From positions 47,755,869-47,819,868 of the forward strand of contig NC_046683.1 in the NCBI RefSeq assembly GCF_009870125.1: a stretch of DNA of 64,000 bases, given 5' to 3'. Each line of letters opens with the position of its first letter. Position 1 is the first letter of the stretch. Below are positions 35,946 to 48,371 of the stretch, in pieces. Under the pieces are notes generated by a model. The model was given only the letters and a program-made list of their open reading frames with translations, made no database searches and had not been told where the DNA came from. The DNA is from Drosophila pseudoobscura (taxonomy: Eukaryota; Arthropoda; Insecta; Diptera; Drosophilidae). The position numbers and the translations under genes are program-made.

Positions 35946-38900
35946 TCTGAGATCCCTGGGAGTGCAGTCTCTAGCCCACTCTCCACATGGCTCTCATATC
36001 GTGGACTACGCACCAACCCCCAGGGCGAGCATGTGGAAAATATATGTATGTTCAAAGTGAATTATAACGAATCACACACCGAATCATCGTTGAAATCCCA
36101 CATCTTCAATTCTATCCACTCTGTTTTTTCTTAATGCACCGACCACTCAATAAAGCACTGTGTGCTCTAGCAAACACTCCGAACTTAAAGTTTACTGCTC
36201 GCCATCAAACCCGAATCGGTTTGCATACATGCGTAGATATATGTACACAAATCCCATGGAATAAAAGCTGGAGAATCAAGCACGAAATGTTATTTCTTGA
36301 GATATATGCATGATATATCTAATGGCCATGTAAAGACCATGTTTTCCTACAGCAGGAGCTGAGCCATTGTTGGCCGCATCAATCATGTGCCGTGTCCTTG
36401 TCCAAGTGCACCGAAAAGTATGCAACGCACTCTGCCGCTCCCTCTGCTTCTCTCCACGTAACCGCACAAGTATGCTGCCATCTCCCTCTACTTGTTCAAC
36501 CAAAATTTGTCAAGGAAACCACAGCAGAAGGAAAAGCAGCAGCAGCAGCACCACCACCACCACAAAAAGGTGGCAGGCAGAGGCAGAGGCAGCGGTAGAG
36601 AAATGGCTAATGCCTCCACTCACTCGCACTGCCTCATTAAAATTTTAAATAAATATTATGTCGAGGGGTGGCAAATAATTAATGAAAAGTAATATCAGCA
36701 ACACCATCAGCCCCAAAGGCAAGCCTTCGTCAAACTTCGGTTGACCGCAAAAAGTAGCATGCCTCATAATTTCCCACACACAGAGCGAGAGGGAGAGAGA
36801 GAGGGAGGGAGGGAGGGAGCGTGGAGGCCATAAGCAAAAGCTTTGGAATTCTAATTTGATTAGCATTGGGGCCAGAGGAAAGCCATTTACCACAGCTTTG
36901 GATTGAAGTGCTGCTGCTGCTGCCTCCATTTCCCGATACCCATTGCCATTCGTCAACCAGAAATGTTACAGGTCCTCTCGCCGTGGCCTGGCACCTGCTA
37001 GAGAGCGGTGGCTTCATTAAAACTTTGACTGTGCAGCAACGTTTTGCGGCACGGCAATTGGTTGTGGTCCGCACTCCACAGCGAAAAAGGATAACCGCAA
37101 CTTTTCATTAAAACGCAGGTTGCTGCCACGGCTCAAGACGGCTGCCACATCATTTGTGATTAGAAATTGAATGCGATTTTCAGCGATAATTGCCAGAGCT
37201 GCTCCACTATACTCCATGGAGTTCTCATAACCTTTATGTCCTCGATTCCCGAGCAAGCAAGCTTTTAGCCCCATAATGCCAATATTCATATTCCTCGAGC
37301 TTGTTTTTTTGTTTTTTTGGCAAAATGCATATCCCCGGAGAGCCCTGGGAGGAGCAGAGCAGCGGCTCAGCGACTGTCAGGCAAATGGCAAATAAAATGC
37401 AAAGGAAGCAGCACCAGATGCAGGGGCAGAGGCAGCGGCAGAGGCAGAGGCAGCGGCAGAGGCAGCGGCAGAGGCCAAGATAAATCAACAAAAGTGCGCG
37501 CCAGCTACAAATCAAAAGGAGAAAACGAAACGAAACGAGAAGAAAAGAAAAGGATTTCTCGTTTATGTATTTTCTTCTGTTCCTGGCAGAAGTAGCTGCC
37601 AGAGACGGCAGGGGGGGGGCGTGGCAGGGCGTAGGGGGATGGGAGTCAGTGCAAAATTGGCCAATTTACATGCGTTTGTGTTTTTGTGTTGGTGTTGCCA
37701 GAGAGAGAAAAAAAAGGGAAGATTGAAGTTCAATTTGGAGTCTTTCCGTGTGCGTGTGTGAGGGAATGCAAAGTGGCAGTTGGAAGAAGAAATTGCAGAC
37801 TGCTGCAGCGTTGAAATGCCAGCAAAAAAGAGTTTAAGCCCAGCCAAGCGGAGCACTCAAGAGGCATTAAGACAGAGACAGACATAAGATGAAGATGAAA
37901 GACAGAGCCAGCAATAGGAAATAAAGCAAAAAGAGACCAAAGACCCAAGACGAAACGAAACGAGAATCGCTTTGAAAGCGTCTACAATGAGAAGGGCTTT
38001 AATAAGCTCCAGGTAGCTACAGTTCTAGCCCCAAAGGGAGACTTTGGTTTCGTTTCGCCCTTAAAGCGCCGCCGTACATGTGTATCTCCGCGGAGCGGAG
38101 TGCATACGCTGCGTATACGCGATTTCGCTGGCGAACAACTTTGTTACGTACAGCACGCTAATGAGCTTATCTGATATGGGACCGGAATATATGTAACTAA
38201 TGAGCGGACTCGACGCTGCTCGACTCTGCTCGACTCGCCTGCAGATATGCTTGCACTCAACTGAATTCGCGGTGGTGCAGGTGCCATGGCAACGGCTGCT
38301 TGGTAGGGATTTCATCTGGTTTTGTAGAATCTTGCTTACAACAAGCTAACAAAGTGGCAGGCAGGAGCCACCCTTCCCCCCCCCCCCCCCCCCCCCCCCC
38401 CCACTCAAATTTGGCCAAATTTGATTAGTTGGAAACCAATGAAACAGTGCATCATGCCTGAGATGACCTTTCGCCATAAGCCACAAAACGAACTGTTCTC
38501 CACGATAAGTCCCCTCGGGGATAACTAAGTCCTTCCTCGGGAACGACCTGCATGCAGAGCACTTCCTGATCCACAATCTAATCCGGATTACCGAGCACAT
38601 CATCCTTTCCCCGGCTGTCTTTTCACACATTAGTCGATGGCTGCGGGGCGGGGCGAGGCGAGGGGAAGGGGAAACTTTTGCTGCACATTGCTCTAATTAG
38701 TTGCCCTTTCCAGCATAGTATGCATAGCAAAACAATTTGAAAGTCAGACGGATGAGAGATTGAGGAAAACCGCACGAATTTCAGGCACACACACACACAC
38801 ACAGAGAGAAGGACGAAAACAGGAAACAGTCGAGTGACAGAGGAGCCTGGGACGAACATTTAACAGTTTTGCAGGAACAATATTCAATTTCCGACTGTCT

Positions 38901-39869
38901 AATAAGTTTTTGGCCAGGCACACAAACAAATCCCATAGCCAGCTGAGCAGAGGAGTTGGGCCATGTAATAAGCCAACTCGAAACGTCTGAGCTGTCTATC
39001 CATTCGTCGCCCTCAGAGCCAGAGCCAGAACCAGAACCAGAGCCAGACCCAGAGCCAGAGCCACAGCCAGACCCAGACCCAGTTCTAGTTCCATATCCCA
39101 CTTCCCATTGCGACCCGACAAAAGTTCCATTACTCAAACCAGGAGAGCACAGCGACGCAAAATTTTCCTTTAATTTCCTTTTTAGTTTTTTCCCCGACGC
39201 CAAAAACTAACTTGTCCTGCCCTGTGCCCTGCGTCCTGGGCCCTGCGTCCTGGGCCCTGAGCCATCCTCTGCTCCAGCCGGAATATTGTCAGTCAGCTTA
39301 AAGTCTGGCATGGCGTGTATACGTACGTATGTACGAGCGCTATATGCTATATCTATAAAGTGTATGTATGAATGGAGGGAGCCCTCAACTTTAATGAATA
39401 CCCGCGGGCCAATGCAAACACAAATGTAACGGCTAACGGGCCATATAAAATGCATTTCGAGTAACAAACTTTAAGCACTGCGAACGCGTTCATTTGGGAA
39501 CGACACGGATGCTCCCCAATGTGATGGCGTTTGGGTTTGGGTTTGGGTTTGGGTGCGACAGTTGTGTGGGCGAATAGTTAAGCCCCATCCCAGGGGCCGG
39601 GGTCTGGGGTCTGGGGTCGGTTACGGCACTAAAAAGTAGGTTTATGCCCAGCCGAAATCATGAACTCTGGGCAAATGAGAGGAAAACGACTATGAATACT
39701 TATCAGCAAGTGCTTGTTTGTCCCGCTTGTCGCTTAATGGTTTGGGGGTTTCTCTCTCAAGAGAGAGATGGAGTGCAAGAAGAGCCCTCACAACCGCTAG
39801 TAATTGTCTAATGTTAACTCTTGCCCTCCGTTTATCATCTTTCCACCTAATGATCTATTTTATTGGAGT
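35946..39869. other. Non-coding, microsatellite-rich DNA
   Basis: No supportable gene. Noted: GGGAGGGAGGGAG purine run (36,789-36,820); GCAGAGGCAGCG hexamer array (37,424-37,474); 27-base C run (38,376-38,402); CA run (38,786-38,804); CCAGAG/CCAGAC hexamer array (39,018-39,082); GGGTTT repeats (39,531-39,553). At 38,280-38,293 GGTGCCATGGCAAC resembles an RFX X-box with one mismatch in the left half. Confidence 0.6.
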
Positions 39870-40200
39870 TTTATAATATTTTTTCATAACCGCTGTATTG
39901 CCATCTCTCTCGGGAAAGAGAAGGCGCGTGGAACGGGTAGCTAATGGATTTGCTAATTATGGCCGTAATAATAATCCAATCTGCACCAAATTCAGTTGTC
40001 TGGCAGATAGGGTCATTCTCCATGGTTCTGCGTGCTCGGGGGCAGGGCGAAATACACTCGAAACAGTGTGATATCACAAAAGTATGGATACAAAATGTGA
40101 TTGCTCTATAGTCTCTTAGTTATAGGCGCCTATCGGAACGGACAGACGGACTAACATGGCTTTATCGACTCGGCTATTGATGAGGACCCAGAGTATAAAT
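39870..40200. mobile_element. DINE-1/ISY-like Helitron remnant
   Basis: Phrases match obscura-group DINE-1 elements as I remember them: GGCGCGTGGAACGGGTAGC (39,923-39,941), TCTGGCAGATAGGGTCATTC with GGTTCTGCGTGCTCGG (about 39,998-40,041), CTATAGTCTCTTAG (40,107-40,120), and ACGGACAGACGGACTAACATGG with TCGACTCGGCTATTGATG (40,138-40,182). These non-autonomous Helitron/Helentron elements carry no protein gene. The copy is old and interrupted. No termini were delimited; a search against Drosophila repeat libraries would fix the family. Confidence 0.65.
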
Positions 40201-43200
40201 ACTTTCTTCTACATACATCCCCAAACTCTTCGATTACCAGGCATACAATTACTTGTTTTAAATACAAAATACAATACACATTCTCTTCACAAGTTCCACT
40301 CTCGGTGGCCACCATTATCGCGTTATTTCAGCCGCATAAACCGTGCATTTTTTTCTATATGCAAGGCCTAAAGTAAATACGTCATGATGTCGGGCCTCTG
40401 TCGAAGTCTGCTCTATAATGCTGGCTCCCAAGCCACCGCCAGCCTTGCAAATAGGAGCGGACTGGATATTGGAAGGAGGCAGACGACGGCGAAGCAGCGA
40501 GCTTTTGCTGGGAGAGGGGCGGGGATGGGGCTGGGGCTGGGATGGGGGTAAACCTGCTGCGGTTTACACTGCCGCCGAATGCCATGGAAATGACAGACGA
40601 TGTAAAAGAGTTCATTAATATTGCAAGGTATGCTGACGATGACGATGACGAGCACGAGGACGAGGACGAGGTCTGTAGCTGAAGAGGATTGGGTTGTAGG
40701 AGGCGTGCATGGAAGCAGAAGGAGAGCAACAGGGAGGACAACGACAACGACAACGAGAACGAGAACGACAACGAGAACAACAAATGAGGACAACATTTTG
40801 ACTGTGCGCACAATTATTTTGTAATTTGTCATATTTTTGTAGGCCTCGGCTAGGCCGAATCGTGGCACCCTATAGTGCATCTATAGGTGAGGCAGAACTG
40901 GTGGGGCTCTAGGGGGGGGAGCGAGTGGAGGTGACGCTGCTTTGTCCAAAATTTCAAGTAGCAAAGTCTCGGACTCAAGTGGCTTGACGGCCTACTAAAT
41001 AGGAAATGGGGGAGGATGGGGTTGAGGCACGGTCGTGGGCCATGAGAGGGGTGGGGGGGTTCAGAAAGGGGGTACGGGTAGCTACCCAACTGCATAATTG
41101 TTTGTATTTTACGCTTTACATGAAAGCTAAGCAAATCTTTTGTTACACTGTCTAACAGAGCAACAAGCCTCCTTGGACGCCCCCCCCCCCCGCCCCCGGC
41201 CTCCTCCTTACCCCGTGCTATCCCCCTCTTTGTTGGCCTTATGCTTTGTGTGCATATTCTAAACATGGCGGCGCCTGTCGGGGGCTACGGCTACCTCAAC
41301 CTACATTCGCTAAGACTTTAATAGTGCCTTTTCTCCCGCAAAATAGCCCACCCCCCCTCCACCCCTCAGACCAGCCCCCTCTGACAGTCAGTCAACAACA
41401 GTGGGGAGCATTCAGGCAGTCCGTCAGGCAGTTTTCTTACTGTCGAGCTCTGCCTGTTTGCCTAGCCTTCACCCCTCGGATCACCCCTTTGGGGCAGCCC
41501 CATAATTATACCCTGCAAAGCGTGTAGGGCATGTCCTAGGATCTCTAGATGGTTGGATATGATTCGAATGCCTTGATCTCTTATTTATTTATATCTCTCA
41601 ACATTTCGCACTGTTCCTCCTGCAGTTTTCGTTCTAAAAATATTCTATAATAACCCGTATAATATTCAAAGATGCAAACCTGTTCTTAAACATTTTCTGG
41701 AATTCCTAGAGTATTCCCCTTGGAACTTTGTTACTTTTTACTCTTTCTTATAGTCGTTTTTTTATATATTTTTGTTGCCTCTCATCATTTTTATACGCTG
41801 TAGTTTCTGGCCAGTTCCTACCGCTCTCTCCCGCCCTCACCCCCCCCCCACACCCCTGCTGTCCTGGACCGACCGACCCTTGTCCATTTCTTTGGTTCTT
41901 CCGCTGCTGCTTCTTCCATCATTTCGTGCACAATTTTTGTTTGTTTTTATGCAGTTGTTTTTGTTAAATTACATGCACACACACACACACACACATCCCC
42001 ATGCACATGCACAGAGACAAATATTTATTTAAAACTTATGCCCGAGGCCTTTCATTACAGTGCACGGCAAAAGTATATATATATATATGTATATATACCT
42101 ATATATGTATTTCTCTCTGCTTTCTGTTCTTCTCTGTTCTGGTTTTGGTTCTTTTCAGTTCACTCTCTCGCATCTCTCCTTTTAGTTGCATATTTCCCCA
42201 CTTATTCGTGGGGCTCTTTCTTTCAGGATTTTTGGTCCATGGCTCCTTTAAATGGGAATTTTTTTTATATATACTCAGGGGCAGGGGGGTAGTGGGAAGA
42301 CACAAACTATGTAGGCAGCATGGTATGCCTTACAAAAGCCTTCGCCTAGTTAATTTACTCTCCAGCCGCCTGGCCCCAACACCTACCCATCCCCCACCCC
42401 CCTCCCTCCAGTACGCCCTCCAATTATGACGTCTACCGGAGTTTTAATTAGTCCTCACACTCCACAACTACCACTGCACACTCCTTTGTATGGCGTGTGT
42501 CTGTGTGTGTCCTTGTGTCTGGGCCATTGTCTTGGCCCCAAACGAAACGAAACGAACAAAATGCATTATGACGTGGCAACAAATAGCCAAAGTTGTTGAA
42601 ATTTTTATGGGATTTACTCGCGGAATTATTTTAAATTGCCTCGCTCGAATATACCCCCTCGAGTCTAGGGTCTAGAGTCCAGAGTCTAGAGGAACAGAAA
42701 ATGGGAACAGGTCAGAAATGTTTCTTTAGAAATGATAGAGAATGAAGAAGGGTAAGCCTACTATTTTAGGGGAAAGAAAGACATAAAATTATAATTACTA
42801 TGATCTTGGAGCAAAGACTTAAGACTTAAGATCGGTATTTATGAGGTATTTTTGAAAATGATTCGCTTGTTTGATAGGGATTGAATTTTACATAAGAATT
42901 ACCCAACCTATAGGTAGGATAGCAAACTTAATCCTCAAAATAAGCTCTATCCATGCCTCCCACCCATAATATTCATAGAAAATACTCAATAACCAATGGT
43001 AGCTGTCCTTTGAATAGTTTTCAATGGGTAAAATATACATACGAGTGTATGTAGCTATCAAATAAATCCTACAAATGAGAGATACACTTCATCATTGATC
43101 TACTGGGAGCTTTTGAGCCGTCCTACAATTATCTGTAACATTCAGTTTACAGCCCGAAGAGCACTCACCTGTCAATACATTAAATTTCGCTTTGTCGCAA

Positions 43201-46200
43201 TTTTGTTAATTAGTTTGAATGTTTTTATCTGTCTGTCCGTTTGTTTGTTTGTTTTTTTGTTTGTTTGCTTGTTTGTTGATTTGTTTGCTTGCTTGTTTCT
43301 GATGATTCGCTCAAAATGTTTTTGGGCGCCAAAAAGTACAGTCACTCACACAGGAAAAAAAACAACGCGGCAAAACACGCACAGACACAGACGTACACAC
43401 AGAGAAAGCAGAATGCTATTAGCTTTCCAAACTGTTATTTCCTCTCTGGGACTCTCTCGCTCTCGCTCTCGCTCGCTCTCTCTTGCGCTTTCTCCTGCTC
43501 TTTCTCTTTCTCCTTTCTTTTGCTCTCTGACTCCGTGTGGGTTGTCTGGGATGTTGATTGCGGTTGGGCGGCCTTTTGGATAATGCACTTGATCCGCTGT
43601 ATGCTGTATTCTGTATGCAGTATGCTTCTGGGGCTGTGGCGGGAGGCGGGGCCTGTTAATTTTTTGGCTTAAATTCGGAATTTCTGATGGCTATCTGATG
43701 TTTCTGTTTCGGTTTCAGTGTTTCGGAAATGGTCTGCTGATTGATTGAGAATGCTGAAAGCGCACACGGGGCCCAAGGAGCACACAACTGGTCTGAGCGA
43801 AATTGCACAAATAACTGAATTGAAATATCCCCCCGCGAAACCCATGGCGAGGCAAGGGCAACAGAGACAGAGCCTGAGAGACAGCCTGTCGGCTGGGGCG
43901 AGAGCGCGAGCGAGAGAGAAGGCATTTGCTTATTTTCGTTCGAAAATTTCTTACAAATTTCCTAAAAACCCAACATCCCCATAGAGTGGAGGTGTCGCAG
44001 AGTGTGCGGTTCGACAATCCCACTCGAGTGCATTTTAATTGATTTTTTTTGTATTTTTTTGCCGCCCTCACCCCCCTAACCCCCCTCTTCCCCCCTCCTG
44101 CCAACCACCCGCTTAGTGCACTCAGAGCGAGACGGCCTCAGCGTGCTCATCTCTCTCTCGGACCCATGCGGCGTATGCGTAACATTTTCAGCTGCACTTT
44201 TGCATCCGCCTCCACCGCCGCTTAGCTGCAACTTTGAGTGAGTTTTCCTGATAGCCATTGCCCCTGACGGGGCCAGCGCATTCTGAGTGATTTCTCAGCG
44301 GGACGATCTCTTCGGGGCCACGGCATTAGTTGCTGTAGTTGCAGTAGTTGCTGCTCCTCTTCATATTTTTCAAGTTTTAATTAGCTTTTCGTTTTTTAGT
44401 GCATTCCTGACAAGCAAACAAAAGTTGCTGCTGCATCAAATTTTTAATTAATTACATGTAAAACTGTTGCCCAAATTGGAAAAGTATCCAAAAACATGAA
44501 TGCTTCGGACATTTTCGGACTAACAATTAGCATTTTACTGTCCCAAAAATTATCACAAAAAAACAAGAAAACAAAACAAAAAACAAAAAAAAAAAGGTAG
44601 AACCAGAGCAAAGTGAAAGGAACGAAAAGTTTAATGAAGTTTTGTGAAGGATAGCTTTCATTTTTCCGTCGAGGGGTTGAGCAAGTGCTAGAGAGGTATA
44701 GACAAACTTTTTAATATGAAAATTGCTCATTTGGGGCAAGGAAATTAAGTGGCGGGGCACGGGCTACGGGGTTTGGGGCGTACTTTGCCAATTGATTCCA
44801 GCCCCTAAGATAGGGATAAATGCTGGTTATTATCTTCGGCATTAAAGGGTTTCCTGAATGCTATTTTTCGTATAATTGAATTGTAACTAATTATGGAACT
44901 GGGATTACTATGAATGCCAGAAGATCGCATATGAGGGAAGGTTGGCTATTTTTTGGAGGTCTTAAAGGTTTAAAGAGCCCTCAATTCCATTTTATATTCA
45001 CTATTCAGGCTCTAAGATTTTAAGGGCACAATCGAAGGAATCTTAGGGAATTTCAGACGTCAAATTCTAAAAGATATTCGACTACCTGTAGATATTTGAA
45101 GACTGTTCAATATTTAGGATAAGATGTTGCCAGTTGGAACCAAGATTAAAATGTTCCTTTCGTTCTTTGTTCCTAGAATCATCCATGGAATACGTCTTGG
45201 GTTTCTCTTTATTTGGGACTCTCGCATAAACTAAAAATATACCTTAAAGATCTTGAGATGCTTAAGGAATTCCTTACATGCAAAATCGATCATCTTCTAC
45301 AACGAAATATTGTGTGTACCATTAAAATTGATGGGCGTTACTCATCCATTTATTGATACTACTGTTTTTTGTATGACTTATATATGAGGTTACGTGGGGA
45401 ACCACCTGCAACAACCTGCAAGGCTTGCACTTTGGTGCACTCAAAAACATCACTCGGACTCAATCGGGGAACGGAATGGGCGTACAGGGTGCTTCGAAAT
45501 CCGAGCTTGAGCATGCGCAAACATGTCCGGACTCGATGCAGATGCAACTCACTCGACTGGAGAGCAGCAACAATGCAACACCTACGCGGCACAAAAGCAC
45601 ACCTGGCCCACCTGCAGAACCGAAAGTAATGCGGCAATGTAGAGTGAAAACGAGAGAGCGAGATGGCAAAAGAAAGAGATGGCGCGCGAGAGATAGAGAG
45701 GGAGAGAGAGAGAGAAACGACAGCTGCATGCGAACCCAAAGGCTTGACAAAGAACAATAATAGCAGCGATGGCAATTCTATGACATTTTCCATTGTTGGC
45801 CAGTGTAAAACCCAACACACACCAACACAAATGAGCACAGTGTAGGGGAAAAGGATTTAAAAATTTATGAATGAATTTTTGGATACTTTTTTGTACACGA
45901 ATTTGGCAAGTTTTCTGGGCTTTCTCTCTCTCTCTCTCTCTTTGCCTTTGTCGCCTCTGTTTGGAAAATTGCATAAAATATTGTGACTTGTAATTTGTCA
46001 ATGTACAAGGACGGACAGGCATACAGATTGGGGGGTAATCAGGTGGCAGATGATAGATGTAATCTATACCAGATTGGGGGGGAAATTCCCATGGATGCCC
46101 ATGCATGACAAAAAGGTAAAAGTCCTTCAGACTGAACTCTCGGTCAATGCTTAAGCCAAATTGATATCCGCCAAAAAGAATTATAATTATTGACCTCATT

Positions 46201-46660
46201 TGAAGGGCGTTGATGAGCATTGACCACCCAGGCAATGAACCTCAAAGAGTGGAAACCACCCGAACAGCACAGCACCACATGACTAAGCGGCCCATCAAAC
46301 AATTTTAAGGCTAATGACTATGTTTATGCGGAAAACTTGTGAACCCCTGCGACACTGAAAAACCGCCTAACTAATTGATACTGAAAGCAAAACGGTTATC
46401 ATAATAGTATTATGTGTGGGAGGGTTGACAACTTGTAAACAAATATTGTTAAAAACTTTGTTTTGTTTCTGGTCGTGGGAGCACTATTTACGGTTTACAC
46501 AATATTGTAAAAATACGTATACGCCGCTTGGGTCATGCCCCAGCAAGCAAACAACGCCAGCGGACAGTGAGGCCGATGAGCAATGCTTGATGGGCGGGCG
46601 ATTAAGCGCCATTAAAAAAGCGTTTTATGGTTTGGTAAAAATCGCGAATATACCAGTTGG
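40201..46660. other. Non-coding, microsatellite-rich DNA
   Basis: No supportable gene. Noted: GACGAGGACGAG and ACGACAACGAG hexamers (40,645-40,785); 12-base C run (41,180-41,191); CA run (41,976-41,996); TATATA run (42,074-42,110); GTTT/GCTT repeats (43,230-43,300); CT runs (43,455-43,520; 45,924-45,942); GA run (45,697-45,716). The frames are low-complexity or have no recognisable domain. Confidence 0.6.
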
Positions 46661-46667
46661 CAAACTC

Positions 46668-46705
46668 TATAAAATCAGTTAGTGCCAGTGGTTTTGCATT
46701 CAGTC
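46668..46705 (+). promoter_or_regulatory. TATA + Inr core promoter of the Gly/Tyr-rich gene
   Basis: TATAAAA at 46,668-46,674 is followed 32 bases later by TCAGTC (46,700-46,705), which fits the fly initiator TCAKTY with the start A at 46,702. The ATG lies about 50 bases downstream. A strong TATA/Inr pair suits a tissue- or stage-specific secreted protein gene. Confidence 0.7.
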
Positions 46706-46750
46706 TGCGTTCGAGGATTACACACAAAACAACCACCAAAAACAACAAAT

Positions 46751-47233
46751 ATGTCTGCAAAAAATACAAGAAATTGCCTCTGGCTGGGCCTAGTCGTGTC
46801 GGCCACAGTTCTGCAGATGGTTCAGGGCCAGTACTATGGATATCCGTACTATGGTGGGGGAGCGGGCGCCGGCGCTGGATTGGGTGGCGGCTATGGGAAC
46901 ATGTATGGTAATGCCTATGGCTACGGTTATCCCAGCTACGGCGGATATCCCTACTACTCATATCCGAGCTACAATCCCTATTCGATATACGGCCAGTACG
47001 GTCAGTACGGTCAGTCCCAGTATGGCTATCCCAGTTACGGCGGCTTCCCGTACGGCGGAGGCAACGGAATGAGTAAGTAGAAATCCATACACATCTGCCT
47101 GAAGCTCCCTTAATCCTTCCGTCTGCAATCTACAAGTGTTTTGGACATGTTTTCTCTTATAGACACGGCCTATGCCAGCAGCAGTGGCGGCTTTGCCACA
47201 GCCAGTGCGGGGAGCGGCGGCTACTACGGCTAA
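46751..47233 (+). CDS. Small secreted Gly/Tyr-rich protein, two exons
   Basis: The exons are 46,751-47,072 and 47,163-47,233; the 90-base intron has clean GTAAGT and TTATAG ends. The product is 130 residues. It starts MSAKNTRNC, then a hydrophobic stretch (CLWLGLVVSATVLQMVQG, about residues 9-26) ending in a good signal-peptidase site before QYYGYPYYGGG. The mature part is almost entirely Gly, Tyr, Ser and Pro in repeats of the type YPSYGGYPYY and QYGQYGQ, and ends SGGYYG. Such proteins in insects are typically cuticle, eggshell or other extracellular matrix components; this one matches no family I can name. The ATG has an A-rich CAAATATG context and follows a TATA/Inr promoter at the right distance. 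A polyadenylation signal, AATAAA, lies at 47,332-47,337, just where a 505-bp duplication begins. Confidence 0.85.
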
Positions 47234-47331
47234 CCCTGGAGTGATAATAATTTCCTATTACCCTAAGCTAGTTAAAGTGTAAATATTGGTTAATAATTTT
47301 TTTTTTCATAAAAAATATGTGTTTTAGCACG

Positions 47332-47337
47332 AATAAA
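47332..47337 (+). terminator. Polyadenylation signal of the Gly/Tyr-rich gene
   Basis: AATAAA lies 99 bases after the stop codon, followed by a GTGTGAG stretch. A second copy, AATAAA at 47,837-47,842, is present because the downstream tandem duplication includes this signal. Confidence 0.6.
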
Positions 47338-48333
47338 TGTGTGAGAAACATTCGCAAAGCTTCTCAAATTTTAAATCTAGGCGCGGTATTCGATAGCTAA
47401 CCCAAGTGTTGGAAACTATGAGGTCACAGGGCTGGATAGGTGGAAAGCAGCCACATGTGAGTCATGTTCATTTGAACCAAGATACAAATTTCGATAGGTG
47501 AAAAATAAGGTGGAATTTTTAAAATAGCCAATTTCGCTTGGCTAATTAGGAGCGCCAGTACTTAGAAACACTTCATTTTTATTAGAATTTTATTTAGAAG
47601 CCTCCAATAATGACAGTCGTTATTCATTCTGATTTTCATATAGTCACAGTATATCTTCCTTGATTGAGAAATTTGAACAAGGCTTTATGCCGCATATATG
47701 ACACACAAATATTGATATTGAAACCGAAAATCTACTTACAATATATAGGTATGTATATATTTAACATCCCAACCGATAGCTAATAAATTATAGAGCGCTC
47801 TTTCTAAATAGCCCCAGCCAAACAAAATAACAGTCTAATAAATGTGTAAAGAAAATTCGCAAAGCTTGTCCATTTTCAAATTTTGGCGCGGCATTCGATA
47901 GCTAACCCTAGTGTTGGAAAGTATGACATTGCAGGGGTGCATAGGTGGAAAGCAGTCACGAGCATCATGCGAGTCGATAACGAACTGAACCAGTTCAAGT
48001 TTTTTTGAGCCAAGATAAAAAATTCTCTAGATGAAGTTAATGATGGAATTTCTGAACATGGCTAATTTCAATTGTCTATTTAAGACAGCCGGAACTTGGA
48101 AAAACTAAACAAATAGAAGCCTCCAATATAGTTAAAATAATTTCCTAAGAAAAATAAAAACAAACAAGGCTCTATGGCGCCAAACTTCAAATATGACACA
48201 AAAATATTGATTTGAGACCGAAAATCGGCTAATAATATATCGATAAATTTTTAACAGCCCTACCGGCAACGGCTAAATTTTATAGCGCTCTTTTTTTTGG
48301 CTTAAATAGTCCCAGCCAAACAAAAGCACAGTC
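47333..48333. repeat. Tandem duplication of ~505 bp, two copies
   Basis: Copy one is about 47,333-47,835 and copy two about 47,836-48,333. Matching blocks in order include ATAAATGTGT, ATTCGCAAAGCTT, GGCGCGGYATTCGATAGCTAAC, AGTGTTGGAAA, ATAGGTGGAAAGCAG, GAAGCCTCCAATA, ACAAGGCT, ACACAAATATTGAT, TATAGCGCTCTTT and CCCAGCCAAACAAAA. Small gaps and substitutions separate the copies, so the duplication is not recent. The unit begins at the polyadenylation signal of the upstream gene and ends just before a possible exon (48,334-48,371). Confidence 0.88.
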
Positions 48334-48371
48334 GCGTTTTTGACCAGCGCCGTCACCTGAAAACACACAAA
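48334..48371 (+). other. Possible untranslated exon with strong splice donor
   Basis: The sequence after the duplicated block runs into AACACACAAA|GTAAGC, an excellent 5' splice site with the exon edge at 48,371. CACAGTCGC just upstream could serve as an initiator. It may be a distal first exon of P5CDh1, which begins 1.5 kb downstream on the same strand. Transcript evidence is needed to decide. Confidence 0.3.
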
